A program made the translations under genes and the position numbers. Shown piece by piece: positions 33,243 through 42,610 of a stretch of DNA of 64,000 bases. Position 1 is the stretch's first letter, and each line of letters opens with the position of its first letter. The DNA is taken from assembly GCA_029624675.1 (NCBI GenBank), contig JARSSP010000036.1, positions 186,001 through 250,000 on the forward strand, written 5' to 3'. The notes under the pieces are model-generated. The model saw nothing but the letters and a program-made list of their open reading frames with translations, was not told the origin of the DNA and did no database searches. Origin of the DNA: Candidatus Contendibacter sp. (GTDB lineage: Bacteria; Pseudomonadota; Gammaproteobacteria; Competibacterales; Competibacteraceae).

Positions 33243-35402
33243 TCATTCTCCAGGGGATTTTACTTCCAGCTTTGCGGTTTTGACGCGGGGAATATCTTCT
33301 TTAGAGATTTTAACGCTTAGGGTAAAATATACTGATTTTGGCGGAAAAATTGTTCTTTCTCCCCCATGAAAACGGGAAGTTAAATATGGTGAAGTTATAA
33401 TCATCTGTTTTCGATAATCATCTAGTGCCATAGGAGAGATAGAGCCGCCGTTGGCGTCGCACATATTATCTAAAGATACCACTGAACTGGCTAATGCAAC
33501 TGTTTCGCCTTTCTCATCAAGTAAATTTAATTCAATTGCTTTTCTACATAGCATTTTTCTAATCCTATCTCCATCTTTGTTGTAGTTTCTACGTCCTTCA
33601 AGACTATCTGGTATTTTATCAACCGATAAAGCGAACCATTGCCACTTGCTGGCGGATAATGCTTTGTCGCCCCATATTAAGACGCTGAATGAAGATTCTT
33701 GATTTTCATCATATGCTTTACCTGCTACACTCTCCACCATTGTACCCTTTTCATAACCTACCTTATAGTTTACTGTAAGCTCACCTTTGCGAAGGGCAAT
33801 TTGATTCAGAACGGGAATCAAGGTATTTTTCACATACTTATAATATTCAGATTCATCAATCCAAAGACTGACTTCATAATCAAGCGTTACGAATTGATCA
33901 TTCGTTCCCGCTTTGTTGATCGTGGGATTCGGTTGTTCTTTAGTATTCGGTAACAATTCGGCACGAAGCAGCGTCGCATCCATCAAAGGCTGCAAGGTCT
34001 TCTCCAACAACGCCTTGGCGTCCTGTTCCTGTTTGATTTGAGTCTCCACTTGGGCATGGAGACTGACGCCTTCCACCTGTTTTATAGTGATGCTACTGGC
34101 TTTGGCTTTTTCCAGCAGTTTTTGCCGCTGAACCTTGGCGCGGATGTTGACTTGAAACAGACCATTTGCCTGGCTCTGGCTGACAATATCCGCCTTCTGA
34201 ATAAAGCCCTTGGAGTAGGTCAAAATCTGGTCGCGAACGATTTGATCGTTTTGCACCATCGTTTCGGCGTCCACATACAAACCCAACGCCTGCTGTACCG
34301 CATTGCTATAGGCGTTGTTCAACGCGGAAGATTGATCCGTGCCCATGCCTTGCGCCACGACTTCCACGAGGTCGCTATTTCCTGAACCAGCCGCTGCCGT
34401 GTCATTGCCAGGCGCGGGTGCAACAGCGCCAGCCTCTGCCTTGGGACTGGCGGCGGGCAGTAGCGAAGCCGGAATGGGAGATGTGGCGACTGAAGCCGCA
34501 GGTGCGGCGGGTGGTGGCACGGGCGCAGCGGGTGGCGCGGCAACCGGCGGAGTTGCGGCTACAACCGGCGGTGGTGCAGGCGAGGGAACAGGCGGAGTCG
34601 TAGCAACCACTGGCGACGCAGCGGGCATAGGAGCCGGCGGGGGCGCGGCAGATAATGACCGGGAAGCAGGCAGCGCGGCAGGCGGCAATGGGGCATCCAG
34701 CGAATCTTCGGCGGGTGCGGCGGCGACGGTTCCCCCGCTGCCCTGAATCAAACTCAACTGCAAGGCTTGTTGCGCGGCTTGTTGGATCTTGGGATCGTCA
34801 GCGGAAGCTGTCTGTTTCTGCAAAAACTCGCGGGTCTTGTTCTGATTTTGCGAGAAGTGGAAGGTCAGCGCATAACAGGCCACGGCTTCTCGCTGTTGGC
34901 CTTGCAGGGCGTAAACCTCGGCTAGATTCGCCCACGATGAAGCCCGTCCCGGCGCCAGCGACAACGCCGTCGAAAAAGCTTTAAGCGCCGCCTTCAAATC
35001 GCCTGTCTTGATATACGCAAAGCCCAAGTTGCCGCTGTATTCCGCGTTCGCGGGATCGAGTTGATAAGCGGATTGAAACTGTTGCTTGGCTTGTTCGGGC
35101 TGCCCGGCTTTGATCGCTTCCAAACCCTTTGCGTTGGCTTCCTGGGCCTTTTTGGTATCGCCACGCGCTGGTTTCGGTAGCGCCGCGATCTGCTGCTTCA
35201 GCGCATTGAGTTCCTCAGTACGCCCGACCCCACCGTTATCCGCCGCGATGGCGATCATCTGCTTCAACAAGCCAATCGCGGAATCCTGGGCGGTTGCGGT
35301 CGAAAGCGGCAAACCGCCGAACACGATGACCAGCAGCAGGAAGGCAAACAGGGGTTCGAGCCGCAGGGAGAAAACAGCCAGGGAGAGCGAGCGGGGACGC
35401 AT
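33243..35402 (-). CDS. Large exported protein: TPR repeats, Pro/Ala linker, FlgT-like domain
   Basis: A 719-residue protein with a signal peptide (FAFLLLVIVFGGLPLSTATA). Three TPR-like units follow (AKGLEAIKAGQPEQAKQQFQ, GNLGFAYIKTGDLKAALKAF, WANLAEVYALQGQQREAVAC). Next come about 120 residues of Pro/Ala linker (repeated PPPVVAATPPVA-type motifs). Then a FlgT_N-like module: ALNNAYSNAVQQALGLYVDA, ILTYSKGFIQKADIV and VNIRAKVQ. The C-terminal 250 residues are unrecognised. The ATG at 35402 has GGAGG upstream. The 3' half is far more AT-rich than the 5' half, as if two sources were joined. First and largest of three exported proteins on this strand. Confidence 0.78.
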   Translation of the reverse strand: MRPRSLSLAVFSLRLEPLFAFLLLVIVFGGLPLSTATAQDSAIGLLKQMIAIAADNGGVGRTEELNALKQQIAALPKPARGDTKKAQEANAKGLEAIKAGQPEQAKQQFQSAYQLDPANAEYSGNLGFAYIKTGDLKAALKAFSTALSLAPGRASSWANLAEVYALQGQQREAVACYALTFHFSQNQNKTREFLQKQTASADDPKIQQAAQQALQLSLIQGSGGTVAAAPAEDSLDAPLPPAALPASRSLSAAPPPAPMPAASPVVATTPPVPSPAPPPVVAATPPVAAPPAAPVPPPAAPAASVATSPIPASLLPAASPKAEAGAVAPAPGNDTAAAGSGNSDLVEVVAQGMGTDQSSALNNAYSNAVQQALGLYVDAETMVQNDQIVRDQILTYSKGFIQKADIVSQSQANGLFQVNIRAKVQRQKLLEKAKASSITIKQVEGVSLHAQVETQIKQEQDAKALLEKTLQPLMDATLLRAELLPNTKEQPNPTINKAGTNDQFVTLDYEVSLWIDESEYYKYVKNTLIPVLNQIALRKGELTVNYKVGYEKGTMVESVAGKAYDENQESSFSVLIWGDKALSASKWQWFALSVDKIPDSLEGRRNYNKDGDRIRKMLCRKAIELNLLDEKGETVALASSVVSLDNMCDANGGSISPMALDDYRKQMIITSPYLTSRFHGGERTIFPPKSVYFTLSVKISKEDIPRVKTAKLEVKSPGE

Positions 35403-35565
35403 GAAGAACCTCCAAAATTTGCTATTTTTAGCCAACATTTTGAAATAACAGGCTTTATCTGAGCATTCGATGCGGTGGCGTGTGGCTTTGCCAATACAAA
35501 TCAACTATAACATAATTAAGGCAATACAATATATCTCGGTCACTGCTTGACCCAGTGGCTATCTT

Positions 35566-36476
35566 GGCTGCTCGCCGGGCACGTAGGGGGTGAGCCGCCG
35601 CGTCACGGGGCTCCAGTAAGGATTATTCACGGTTCGCTCCGCAATCGCCGCAGTTCGTCAACATTCAGGCCGGTCTTGGCGGCGATGGTGTCCAAGTCCA
35701 ATACATCCAACAGGGCGCGGGCAATGTCCAGTGCCTGTTCCCGGCGGCCTTCGATGTGGCCTTGTCGTTGAGCCTTGCGCAAGGCGTTGCGCTGGTCGGC
35801 GATGAACACTTCCCGCCGCTCCAAATCCTCCAGTTCCTCCGGCTCCAGGTTGACCCGGTTGGCCAAGTCAAACGCCTGCCGCAACGCCGGCACGGCGGCC
35901 CAGTTGGGCGGAATCATCGTCAAATCCGCGGCATGTTTGATGAAATACAGCCATTGCTCCAACCGGCCTTCCAAGGCTTCCAGCGGTTTCTCGAACTTGG
36001 GCAGCTCGACGAACACCAGTTCCAAATCCTCCACCGGATAATCCATCAGATAATCCCGCTCCCGCAGCACGAAGCGGCTCAGATAACCAGGGTAGGACTC
36101 GAACATCACGAAATCGGTTAGGGTCAAGGCGATGACCGGATGCAAGTCGAGATAGTCTTCTCCGCTCCGTAACTGATTGGAGTAGGTTTTAGCGGCGTTG
36201 TACAGAATCCGTTTCTCGAAGCCTTCCACGTTCAGAACCTGCATTTCGATGATGACCAGCCGGTTATCGGTCAGGCGGGCGCGCACGTCGAGGTAGGTGT
36301 CCTTCATGCCGCGAATGCGGGGAGCGAGCCAGGGATTGACGATTTCCAGATCGGCGATCAGTCCCCGGCTGCCGTAGAGCACGGCGTCGAGAAAATCGAT
36401 CAGCACCTCACGGCTTTGCTCCGAGCCGAAGATGCGCTTGAAGGCGAAATCGGTCTTGGGATTGATGAAGCGCATG
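35566..36476. repeat. 911-bp direct repeat, copy B (with hisC 5' fragment)
   Basis: Second copy of 29384-30294, same orientation. Its left edge is the first 65 bp of hisC ending in unrelated sequence, so hisC is truncated here. Its right edge stops just past the Rpn ATG. That layout makes it a derived copy. The sequence between A and B is 5271 bp. Confidence 0.92.
35627..36475 (-). CDS. Rpn-family nuclease / putative transposase (copy B)
   Basis: The 282-residue product is identical in sequence to that of 29445-30293, with the same [14 protein letters not shown] opening and IIEMQ active-site strand. Intact, so either very recent or kept identical by gene conversion. It has a different upstream region (36477-36819) and so probably a different promoter from copy A, which follows the exported-protein genes. 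Downstream it runs into a hisC stub and then 160 bp of AT-rich sequence before the large exported-protein gene. Confidence 0.9.
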   Translation of the reverse strand: MRFINPKTDFAFKRIFGSEQSREVLIDFLDAVLYGSRGLIADLEIVNPWLAPRIRGMKDTYLDVRARLTDNRLVIIEMQVLNVEGFEKRILYNAAKTYSNQLRSGEDYLDLHPVIALTLTDFVMFESYPGYLSRFVLRERDYLMDYPVEDLELVFVELPKFEKPLEALEGRLEQWLYFIKHAADLTMIPPNWAAVPALRQAFDLANRVNLEPEELEDLERREVFIADQRNALRKAQRQGHIEGRREQALDIARALLDVLDLDTIAAKTGLNVDELRRLRSEP

Positions 36477-36819
36477 GTTCGTCTTTACTCGCCGAGACTT
36501 ATGAGCCGTTGGAGGACTGGTCATCGGCACGAATGATTTTTCCTCCCCAAGCCAAGGCTTGGAAATGGGCCGTGGAGCCGTTCGTCTCTCCCGCTCGACG
36601 CTTCCCTTGAATTAGGAAGCGTGGGACACTGAGAATGACTGGCCGAGTTGGATTTTACAACGCCGAGGCGCTGGCGCGACCACGGTTCGCGCCAATGGGG
36701 CGTCTGTCCTCGCTCTCGCCGGAGCGTTAGAGTTGCGCACGTTGTCAGTCGAGTTGCTCCAAACTCGGCGGAAAGCACGGCCAGGAGCGTGGACGGTTAC
36801 CGACAAGAGTGAGGTTCCC
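36477..36819. other. Intergenic region with hairpins; possible IS200/IS605-type 3' remnant
   Basis: No intact gene. Two clean hairpins: CCAAGCC-aa-GGCTTGG at 36547-36562 and ACGCTTCC-N9-GGAAGCGT at 36598-36622. On the minus strand just before the second hairpin a frame reads QLGQSFSVSHAS then stop. That recalls C-terminal tails of TnpB proteins, and subterminal hairpins are typical of IS605-type ends. No Zn finger or catalytic region remains, so this is tentative. The start region of the YpfJ-type gene begins at 36820. Confidence 0.35.
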
Positions 36820-37668
36820 ATGCGTTGGAGAACGGGTAGGGAAAGCGACAACGTTGAGGATCGTCGGGGCGTTCGAGCCACGCCCACCCTCGCGGGCGGT
36901 GGCATCGGCGCCATCATCCTCGTACTCGTCGCGATGTATTTTGGCATCGATCCGAGTTTTCTGCTGCAAAGCGGAACGCCGAACCGCGCGTCAACCCAGC
37001 AGTCGGTTCAGCCATCCCCGGCCGACGACGAGTCACGCAAGTTCGTCTCGGTGGTACTGGCCGATACCGAGGATACCTGGCGCGACCTGTTCCGTCGGAT
37101 GGGCGGTACTTATCAGGACCCAAAACTGGTGCTGTTCACCGGCGCGGTGCAATCGGCCTGCGGCTTTGCCCAGGCGGCGGTCGGTCCGTTCTACTGTCCA
37201 GCGGACCAGAAAGTCTATATCGACTTGAGTTTTTACCAGGAACTCAAGAATCGCTTCCAGGCTCCCGGCGATTTCGCCCAGGCCTACGTCATCGCCCACG
37301 AAATCGGGCATCACGTGCAAAATCTGCTGGGCATCTCGAACCAGGTCGAGGCCTTGCGCCGCCGCTCTGGGGAGGCCCAGGCGAATGCCTTATCGGTGCG
37401 CCTGGAATTGCAGGCGGATTGTTTTGCCGGCGTGTGGGCCCATCATGCGAACAAGGCTCGCCAGATCCTGGAAGCGGGCGACATCGAGGAAGGGCTGAAC
37501 GCCGCCAGCGCCATCGGCGACGATCGCCTGCAACTCCAGGCCAGGGGGTATGTCGCGCCCGATTCCTTTACCCATGGCAGTTCCGCGCAGCGGGTGCGCT
37601 GGTTCAAGCGCGGCATCGCCAGCGGGGATTTACGTCAGTGCGACACCTTCAACGCCGCTCCGCTTTAA
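36820..37668 (+). CDS. ypfJ: Neutral zinc metallopeptidase, YpfJ family
   Basis: A 282-residue membrane-anchored protease-like protein. It has a basic N-terminus, one membrane segment near residues 27-42, a periplasmic linker and the domain with the zinc motif HEIGH at 160-164. The third ligand is likely in the later ELQADCFAGVWAHHA. Highly typical end: FTHGSSAQRVRWFKRGIASGDLRQCDTF. Substrate unknown. ATG 36820 (MRWRTGRESDNVEDRRG) matches the family opening; a longer frame extends into the hairpin region. It lies 15 bp ahead of kdsD on the same strand. Confidence 0.92.
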   Translation: MRWRTGRESDNVEDRRGVRATPTLAGGGIGAIILVLVAMYFGIDPSFLLQSGTPNRASTQQSVQPSPADDESRKFVSVVLADTEDTWRDLFRRMGGTYQDPKLVLFTGAVQSACGFAQAAVGPFYCPADQKVYIDLSFYQELKNRFQAPGDFAQAYVIAHEIGHHVQNLLGISNQVEALRRRSGEAQANALSVRLELQADCFAGVWAHHANKARQILEAGDIEEGLNAASAIGDDRLQLQARGYVAPDSFTHGSSAQRVRWFKRGIASGDLRQCDTFNAAPL

Positions 37669-37683
37669 CCAAAGCCCACCACC

Positions 37684-38661
37684 ATGCCGATCCACCCCGA
37701 TAAACTTCAAAAGCTTGCTCATCGGGTCCTGGCGATCGAAGCGGAAGCCGTCAGCCAACTCGCCGCGCGTATCGACGCTCGTTTCGTGCGGGCCTGCCAG
37801 TTGATGCTGGCCTGCGCGGGCCGCATCGTGGTACTCGGCATCGGCAAATCCGGCCATATCGGCGGCAAGATCGCCGCGACCCTGGCCAGCACCGGCACCC
37901 CCGCTTTCTTCGTTCACCCCGCCGAGGCCAGCCACGGCGACATGGGCATGATCACCGCCCAGGACGTGGTGGTGGCGCTGTCCAATTCCGGCGAGACCGA
38001 CGAAATCCTGACGCTGTTGCCCCTGATCAAGCGGTTGGACGTGCCCTTGATCGCCCTCACGGGCAATCCCGCCTCGACCCTCGCCACGATGGCGGATGTT
38101 CACCTCGATGTCAGCGTGGTCCAGGAAGCCTGTCCGTTGGGACTGGCGCCGACCGCTAGCACCACCGCCACCTTGGCCATGGGCGACGCGCTGGCGGTGG
38201 CATTGCTGGAGGCACGCGGCTTCACCGCCGAGGATTTCGCCCGCTCCCATCCGGGCGGCCGGTTGGGTCGCCGTCTGCTGTTGTTGACCGATGATGTCAT
38301 GCACACCGGCGAGCGGATGCCTTGCAGCGCCCCCGACGATCTGCTCAAGGACGCCTTGCTGGAAATGAGCCGCAAGGGTTTGGGAACCACGGTGGTGGTG
38401 GATGGAGAGCAGCGGGTGCTGGGCGTCTTCACTGACGGCGACCTGCGGCGGGCGCTGGATCGGCAAGTAGACGTCCACACCGCCCGCGTCGCCGAGGTCA
38501 TGACCCGCGACTGCAAGACCATCACCCCCGGCGCCCTAGCCGCCGAGGCATTGCAGAAGATGCAGCAATACAAGATCAACGCCCTGCCGGTGGTAAACTC
38601 CGCCGGCAAGCTGACCGGAGTGCTGAACATGCACGATCTGCTACGCGCCGGCGTGCTGTGA
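37684..38661 (+). CDS. kdsD: Arabinose-5-phosphate isomerase
   Basis: A 325-residue enzyme converting ribulose-5-phosphate to arabinose-5-phosphate, the first step of KDO synthesis. The N-terminal SIS domain has VVLGIGKSGHIGGKIAATLA and HGDMGMI. Two CBS domains form the C-terminus (MHTGERMP... and VMTRDCKTITPG...). First gene of the KDO/Lpt operon. The tight downstream spacing (27 bp to kdsC) supports co-transcription. Confidence 0.96.
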   Translation: MPIHPDKLQKLAHRVLAIEAEAVSQLAARIDARFVRACQLMLACAGRIVVLGIGKSGHIGGKIAATLASTGTPAFFVHPAEASHGDMGMITAQDVVVALSNSGETDEILTLLPLIKRLDVPLIALTGNPASTLATMADVHLDVSVVQEACPLGLAPTASTTATLAMGDALAVALLEARGFTAEDFARSHPGGRLGRRLLLLTDDVMHTGERMPCSAPDDLLKDALLEMSRKGLGTTVVVDGEQRVLGVFTDGDLRRALDRQVDVHTARVAEVMTRDCKTITPGALAAEALQKMQQYKINALPVVNSAGKLTGVLNMHDLLRAGVL

Positions 38662-38688
38662 CTTCCAACGACCCACGAGAAACCCACG

Positions 38689-39210
38689 ATGCGCGATGTG
38701 CTCAGCAAGGCCGCCCAGATTCAACTGGTGATTTTTGACGTGGACGGCGTGCTGACCGATGGCCGGCTGTATCTGGGCAACGATGGCAACGAATACAAGG
38801 CGTTTCATATCCGCGACGGCCATGGCATCAAGATGCTGCTTGAGGTCGGGGTGGAGATCGCCATCATTTCCGGCCGTCACGCCGCCTCGGTCGAGCGGCG
38901 CATGGCCGATCTCGGTATCCGCCACGCCTATTTGGGCATCCAGGACAAGCTGGCGGTGTTCAACAACCTACTGGTTCGGCTCGGGCTGACCGCCGAGCAG
39001 GTCGCCTATGTCGGTGACGATCTGATCGACCTGCCGGTGATGAGCCGGGTCGGTCTGGCCATCGCGGTGCGAAACGCCGATCCCTTTGTCAAGCAGCACG
39101 CCCACTGGCAAACTCCTAGCCGAGGCGGGCGCGGCGCGGCTCGCGATGTCTGTGAACTGCTGCTGGAGGCGCGCGGCCAACTGGCGGCCTTGCGCGACCG
39201 GTATCTTTGA
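38689..39210 (+). CDS. kdsC: 3-deoxy-D-manno-octulosonate 8-phosphate phosphatase
   Basis: A 173-residue HAD phosphatase giving KDO from KDO-8-phosphate. The nucleophile motif is FDVDGVLTDG, the middle GHGIKMLLEVGVEIAIISG, and the metal-site motif VGDDLIDLPVM. The C-terminal tail AHWQTPSRGGRGAARDVCE is typical for the family. Overlaps lptC by 4 nt (TTGA). Confidence 0.96.
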   Translation: MRDVLSKAAQIQLVIFDVDGVLTDGRLYLGNDGNEYKAFHIRDGHGIKMLLEVGVEIAIISGRHAASVERRMADLGIRHAYLGIQDKLAVFNNLLVRLGLTAEQVAYVGDDLIDLPVMSRVGLAIAVRNADPFVKQHAHWQTPSRGGRGAARDVCELLLEARGQLAALRDRYL

Positions 39211-39803
39211 AAAACGCGAGCGGCGGCGTAACGGCGCGCGGTATTCTTTCCCTGACTGGACTGGCGCTGCTGGCCGGCCTGAGCTATGGCCTGCTAAGGT
39301 GGGTGCAATCCTCGTTGCGGGAACCGGCATCCGCCGAAAGTCAGGCCCCGGTATTGACCATCGAGCAGTCCCGGGCGGTGCGCCTGAATGCCGCCGGGGT
39401 GCGGGAATACGTGGTGGAAGCGCCTCGGTCATGGCAGTTGCCCGGTCAGGGTGGGGTCCGGATCGAGCAACCGGTGTTGGACTGGTACCTACCGGATGGC
39501 CAAACCCGGGAATGGCGGGTGCAAGCCGAACAAGGCTGGATCGCCGCCGACCAACAGGTCGCGCGCCTCGATGGCAAGGTGGTGATGCGTCGCGACGCCG
39601 AAAGCGGGAAGCCACCGGTCACCATCACCACCCGCGACGTGCGGCTTCACCGGGCCGAACGCCACGCCGAAACCGCCGCGCCGGTTCGGGCGGTCATACC
39701 TGGCGGCGAATTGAACGCTGTCGGCGCGCGCGCTTGGCTGGACCAAGAACGATTGGAACTGTTTTCCGAGGTAAGAGGCTTCTATGAACCACCCCAGCGC
39801 TAG
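39207..39803 (+). CDS. lptC: LPS export protein LptC
   Basis: A 198-residue bitopic inner-membrane protein. The N-terminal helix is GILSLTGLALLAGLSYGLL; the remainder is a periplasmic jellyroll that passes LPS from LptBFG to LptA. Start is TTG at 39207 inside the kdsC stop; a later ATG is not supported by a good site. Sequence identity in this family is low, so the call rests on position and architecture. It overlaps lptA by 20 bp. Confidence 0.88.
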   Translation: MKNASGGVTARGILSLTGLALLAGLSYGLLRWVQSSLREPASAESQAPVLTIEQSRAVRLNAAGVREYVVEAPRSWQLPGQGGVRIEQPVLDWYLPDGQTREWRVQAEQGWIAADQQVARLDGKVVMRRDAESGKPPVTITTRDVRLHRAERHAETAAPVRAVIPGGELNAVGARAWLDQERLELFSEVRGFYEPPQR

Positions 39804-40308
39804 GCTCGGGCTGGCGGCCGCGCTGACGCTGGCGTCGCCGCTGGTCGACGCCCTGCCGGAAGACCGCGCCCAACCCATCCAACTGGAGGCCAATCGCGGC
39901 CAGTTGGACCAGAAAACCGGCGTCAGCGTCTACGAAGGCAACGTGATCATCACCCAGGGTTCGATGCGGTTGACCGCCGACACCGTGACCATCTACGTCA
40001 AGGACAACAATTTCCAACGGATGGAAGCGACGGGCGCCCCCGTCAACCTGCGCTATCGGCCGACGGCGGACAAGCCGGAAATTCAGGGCGTCAGCCCCCG
40101 AGTCGAATACGATGTCGTCGGCGCCAAGGTGATCATGAGCGGCGGCGCCAAGCTAACCCAGGGCCAGGACACTTTTACTGGCGAGCGGGTGGAATACGAT
40201 CTCAAGGGCGATGTGGTGCGGGCGCGCGGCGCTGGCGACAACGGCCGCATCCAGTTCACCATCCAGCCCCAGGCGCAAAAACCGCCGCCGGCCGCCCGGA
40301 AGCCCTGA
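39784..40308 (+). CDS. lptA: Periplasmic LPS transport protein LptA
   Basis: A 174-residue secreted protein with signal peptide ([16 protein letters not shown]). The OstA-like beta-jellyroll is visible: [38 protein letters not shown] and [18 protein letters not shown]. Forms the LPS bridge between LptC and LptD. The C-terminal tail is Pro-rich and disordered. Confidence 0.94.
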   Translation: MNHPSARLGLAAALTLASPLVDALPEDRAQPIQLEANRGQLDQKTGVSVYEGNVIITQGSMRLTADTVTIYVKDNNFQRMEATGAPVNLRYRPTADKPEIQGVSPRVEYDVVGAKVIMSGGAKLTQGQDTFTGERVEYDLKGDVVRARGAGDNGRIQFTIQPQAQKPPPAARKP

Positions 40309-40310
40309 GC

Positions 40311-41036
40311 GTGGCGCAACTGATCGCCAAGGAAATCGTCAAGCGTTACCGCAAGCGCGTGGTGGTGGACGCGGTGTCGTTGGCGGTCGCCAGCGGCGAG
40401 GTGGTCGGACTACTGGGGCCGAACGGCGCTGGCAAGACCACCAGCTTTTACATGATGGTGGGGCTGATTCATTGCGATGAGGGCCGAGTGCTGCTGGACG
40501 ACCGCGACCTTACCCATTTGCCGATGCACGCGCGCGCCCGGCTGGGGGTCGGCTATCTGCCGCAGGAGCCCTCGGTGTTCCGCCGGTTGACGGTGCTGGA
40601 CAACGTACTGGCGATTCTGGAAACCCGCCGCGATCTTCCCCGCCCCGAGCGCCGGGCGCGGGCCGAGGACCTGCTGCACGAACTGCATGTTGGCCACCTG
40701 GCCGACAGCGTGGGCATCAACCTGTCGGGGGGCGAGCGCCGGCGAGTGGAAATCGCCCGGGCGCTGGCGGCGAATCCGGCGTTCGTGCTGCTGGACGAAC
40801 CGTTCGCCGGCGTGGACCCCTTGTCGGTGCTGGATATCCAGCGCATTATCGAACATCTGCGCGAGCGTCGCATCGGGGTGCTGATCACCGATCACAATGT
40901 CCGGGAAACGCTAGGCATTTGCGATCGTGCCTACATCCTCAACGAAGGTCGGGTGATCGCCGAGGGCGACCCCGCCGCGATCCTCGCCAACCAACAGGTG
41001 CGCCAGGTCTATCTGGGCGAGTCGTTTCAACTGTGA
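40311..41036 (+). CDS. lptB: LPS export ABC transporter ATPase LptB
   Basis: A 241-residue ATPase. Walker [12 protein letters not shown], signature [15 protein letters not shown], Walker [13 protein letters not shown] and switch His in [14 protein letters not shown] start at 40311, 2 nt after the lptA stop. Drives LptFG-mediated LPS extraction. The lptF and lptG genes are elsewhere, as is usual. Confidence 0.96.
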   Translation: MAQLIAKEIVKRYRKRVVVDAVSLAVASGEVVGLLGPNGAGKTTSFYMMVGLIHCDEGRVLLDDRDLTHLPMHARARLGVGYLPQEPSVFRRLTVLDNVLAILETRRDLPRPERRARAEDLLHELHVGHLADSVGINLSGGERRRVEIARALAANPAFVLLDEPFAGVDPLSVLDIQRIIEHLRERRIGVLITDHNVRETLGICDRAYILNEGRVIAEGDPAAILANQQVRQVYLGESFQL

Positions 41037-41137
41037 TCGGTGGCGCGGCGGTCATGGTGTGGCTGTCACGGCGCGCAAAACCGACTAGAATGAGGGGTGG
41101 ATTGAATTTCCCGACTTCGGGCCGAGCTTAAGTCCCC

Positions 41138-42610
41138 ATGAGACAGTCATTGCAACTGCGCCTGGGTCAGCAACTGACCATGACCCCCCAACTGCAGCAG
41201 GCGATTCGCTTGCTGCAGCTATCCAGCCTGGATCTTCAGGCGGAGGTGCAAACTATTCTCGACTCCAACCTGATGCTGGAGCGAAGCGACGAACCGCAGG
41301 ATCTGCTGGTGCGGCCGGAGACCCTGGCCGCCCAGGCGGCGGCCGACGCCCGCGCCGAAACCGAACTGAACGCCGCCCCGGCCGACGCCACCCTGCCCGA
41401 CGAACTGCCGGTGGACAGCGCCTGGGAAGACATTTACGAATCGTATGACGGCGAGACCCGCTATTCGCGCGGTGAGGACGAGGATTGGGATCCCTACGAG
41501 CGCTATGCCGGCGACGGCGAATCCCTGCGCGACTATCTATATTGGCAGATGCGGCTGACCCCGTTCGACGACCGCGACATGGCGATCGCCACCGCGATCA
41601 TCGACGCCATCGACGAGTCCGGCTATCTGTCGCTGTCGCTGGCGGAAATCGGCCAGGGGCTGCGCGGCGAATTCGCGGTGACGCCGGCCGAGGTCGAGAC
41701 GGTGCTCAAGCAGATTCAGCGTTTCGATCCCCAAGGGGTCGGTGCCCGCAACCCGGCGGAATGCCTGCTGCTGCAACTGGAGGGCCTGCCGGCGGACACG
41801 CCATGGCTGGTCGAGGCCCGCCGACTGGTCGAGCAACATCTGGAACTGCTGGCCGATCACGATTTCACCACCCTGATGCGCCGGTTGAAGGTCCCGCGCG
41901 AGGCGCTGCAAGCCATCATCGGGCTGATCCAGTCGCTGAATCCCCATCCCGGTGCCTCCCGGTCCAGCGCCGCGCCGCAGTACGTCATCCCGGACGTGCT
42001 GGTTTACCGCCAGCGCGCCGCCTGGCGGGTCGAGCTGAACCCCGAGAGCACGCCCAAGGTACGGATCAACGCCCGCTACGCGGCCCTGGCGCGCCGGGCC
42101 GGTCAGGGCGGCGGCGACATGGCCTGTCTCAGAAACCACTTGCAGGAAGCGCGCTGGTTCCTGAAAAGTCTGCAAAATCGCAACGAGACCTTGCTCAAGG
42201 TGGCGACCTGCATCGTCGAGCGTCAACGCGAGTTTCTGGAAAAGGGCGACGAATTCATGAAGCCGCTAATCCTGCGCGACATCGCTGAGGTGCTCGGCAT
42301 GCATGAATCCACCATCTCACGGGTGACCACACAAAAGTACATGCATACCCCGCGCGGCATTTACGAGCTCAAGTATTTTTTTTCCAGCCACGTCGGCACC
42401 AGCACCGGCGGCGAGTGTTCCTCCACCGCCATCCGCGCCATGATCCGCAAGCTGATCCAGGCCGAGGATCCCGGCAAACCGCTCAGCGACGAAAAAATCG
42501 CCAAGCTGCTTGAGGGAGCGGAAGGGATTCAAGTGGCGCGGCGGACGGTGGCAAAATACCGGGAAGCGATGGCCATTCCTTCGTCATCGGACCGTAAACG
42601 TCTGGTCTAG
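41138..42610 (+). CDS. rpoN: RNA polymerase sigma-54 factor
   Basis: A 490-residue sigma-54. The N-terminal activator-response region is MRQSLQLRLGQQLTMTPQLQ with its Gln-rich helix. A long acidic linker follows, then the core-binding and HTH regions (ILRDIAEVLGMHESTISRVT). The RpoN box reads ARRTVAKYRE near the C-terminus. It sits between lptB and hpf as in most gammaproteobacteria; an about 100-bp gap from lptB could hold its own promoter. Confidence 0.97.
   Translation: MRQSLQLRLGQQLTMTPQLQQAIRLLQLSSLDLQAEVQTILDSNLMLERSDEPQDLLVRPETLAAQAAADARAETELNAAPADATLPDELPVDSAWEDIYESYDGETRYSRGEDEDWDPYERYAGDGESLRDYLYWQMRLTPFDDRDMAIATAIIDAIDESGYLSLSLAEIGQGLRGEFAVTPAEVETVLKQIQRFDPQGVGARNPAECLLLQLEGLPADTPWLVEARRLVEQHLELLADHDFTTLMRRLKVPREALQAIIGLIQSLNPHPGASRSSAAPQYVIPDVLVYRQRAAWRVELNPESTPKVRINARYAALARRAGQGGGDMACLRNHLQEARWFLKSLQNRNETLLKVATCIVERQREFLEKGDEFMKPLILRDIAEVLGMHESTISRVTTQKYMHTPRGIYELKYFFSSHVGTSTGGECSSTAIRAMIRKLIQAEDPGKPLSDEKIAKLLEGAEGIQVARRTVAKYREAMAIPSSSDRKRLV

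Noticed and set aside
34339..34746. Gly/Ala-rich plus-strand frame
   Set aside because: Mirror of the Pro/Ala linker of the large exported protein.
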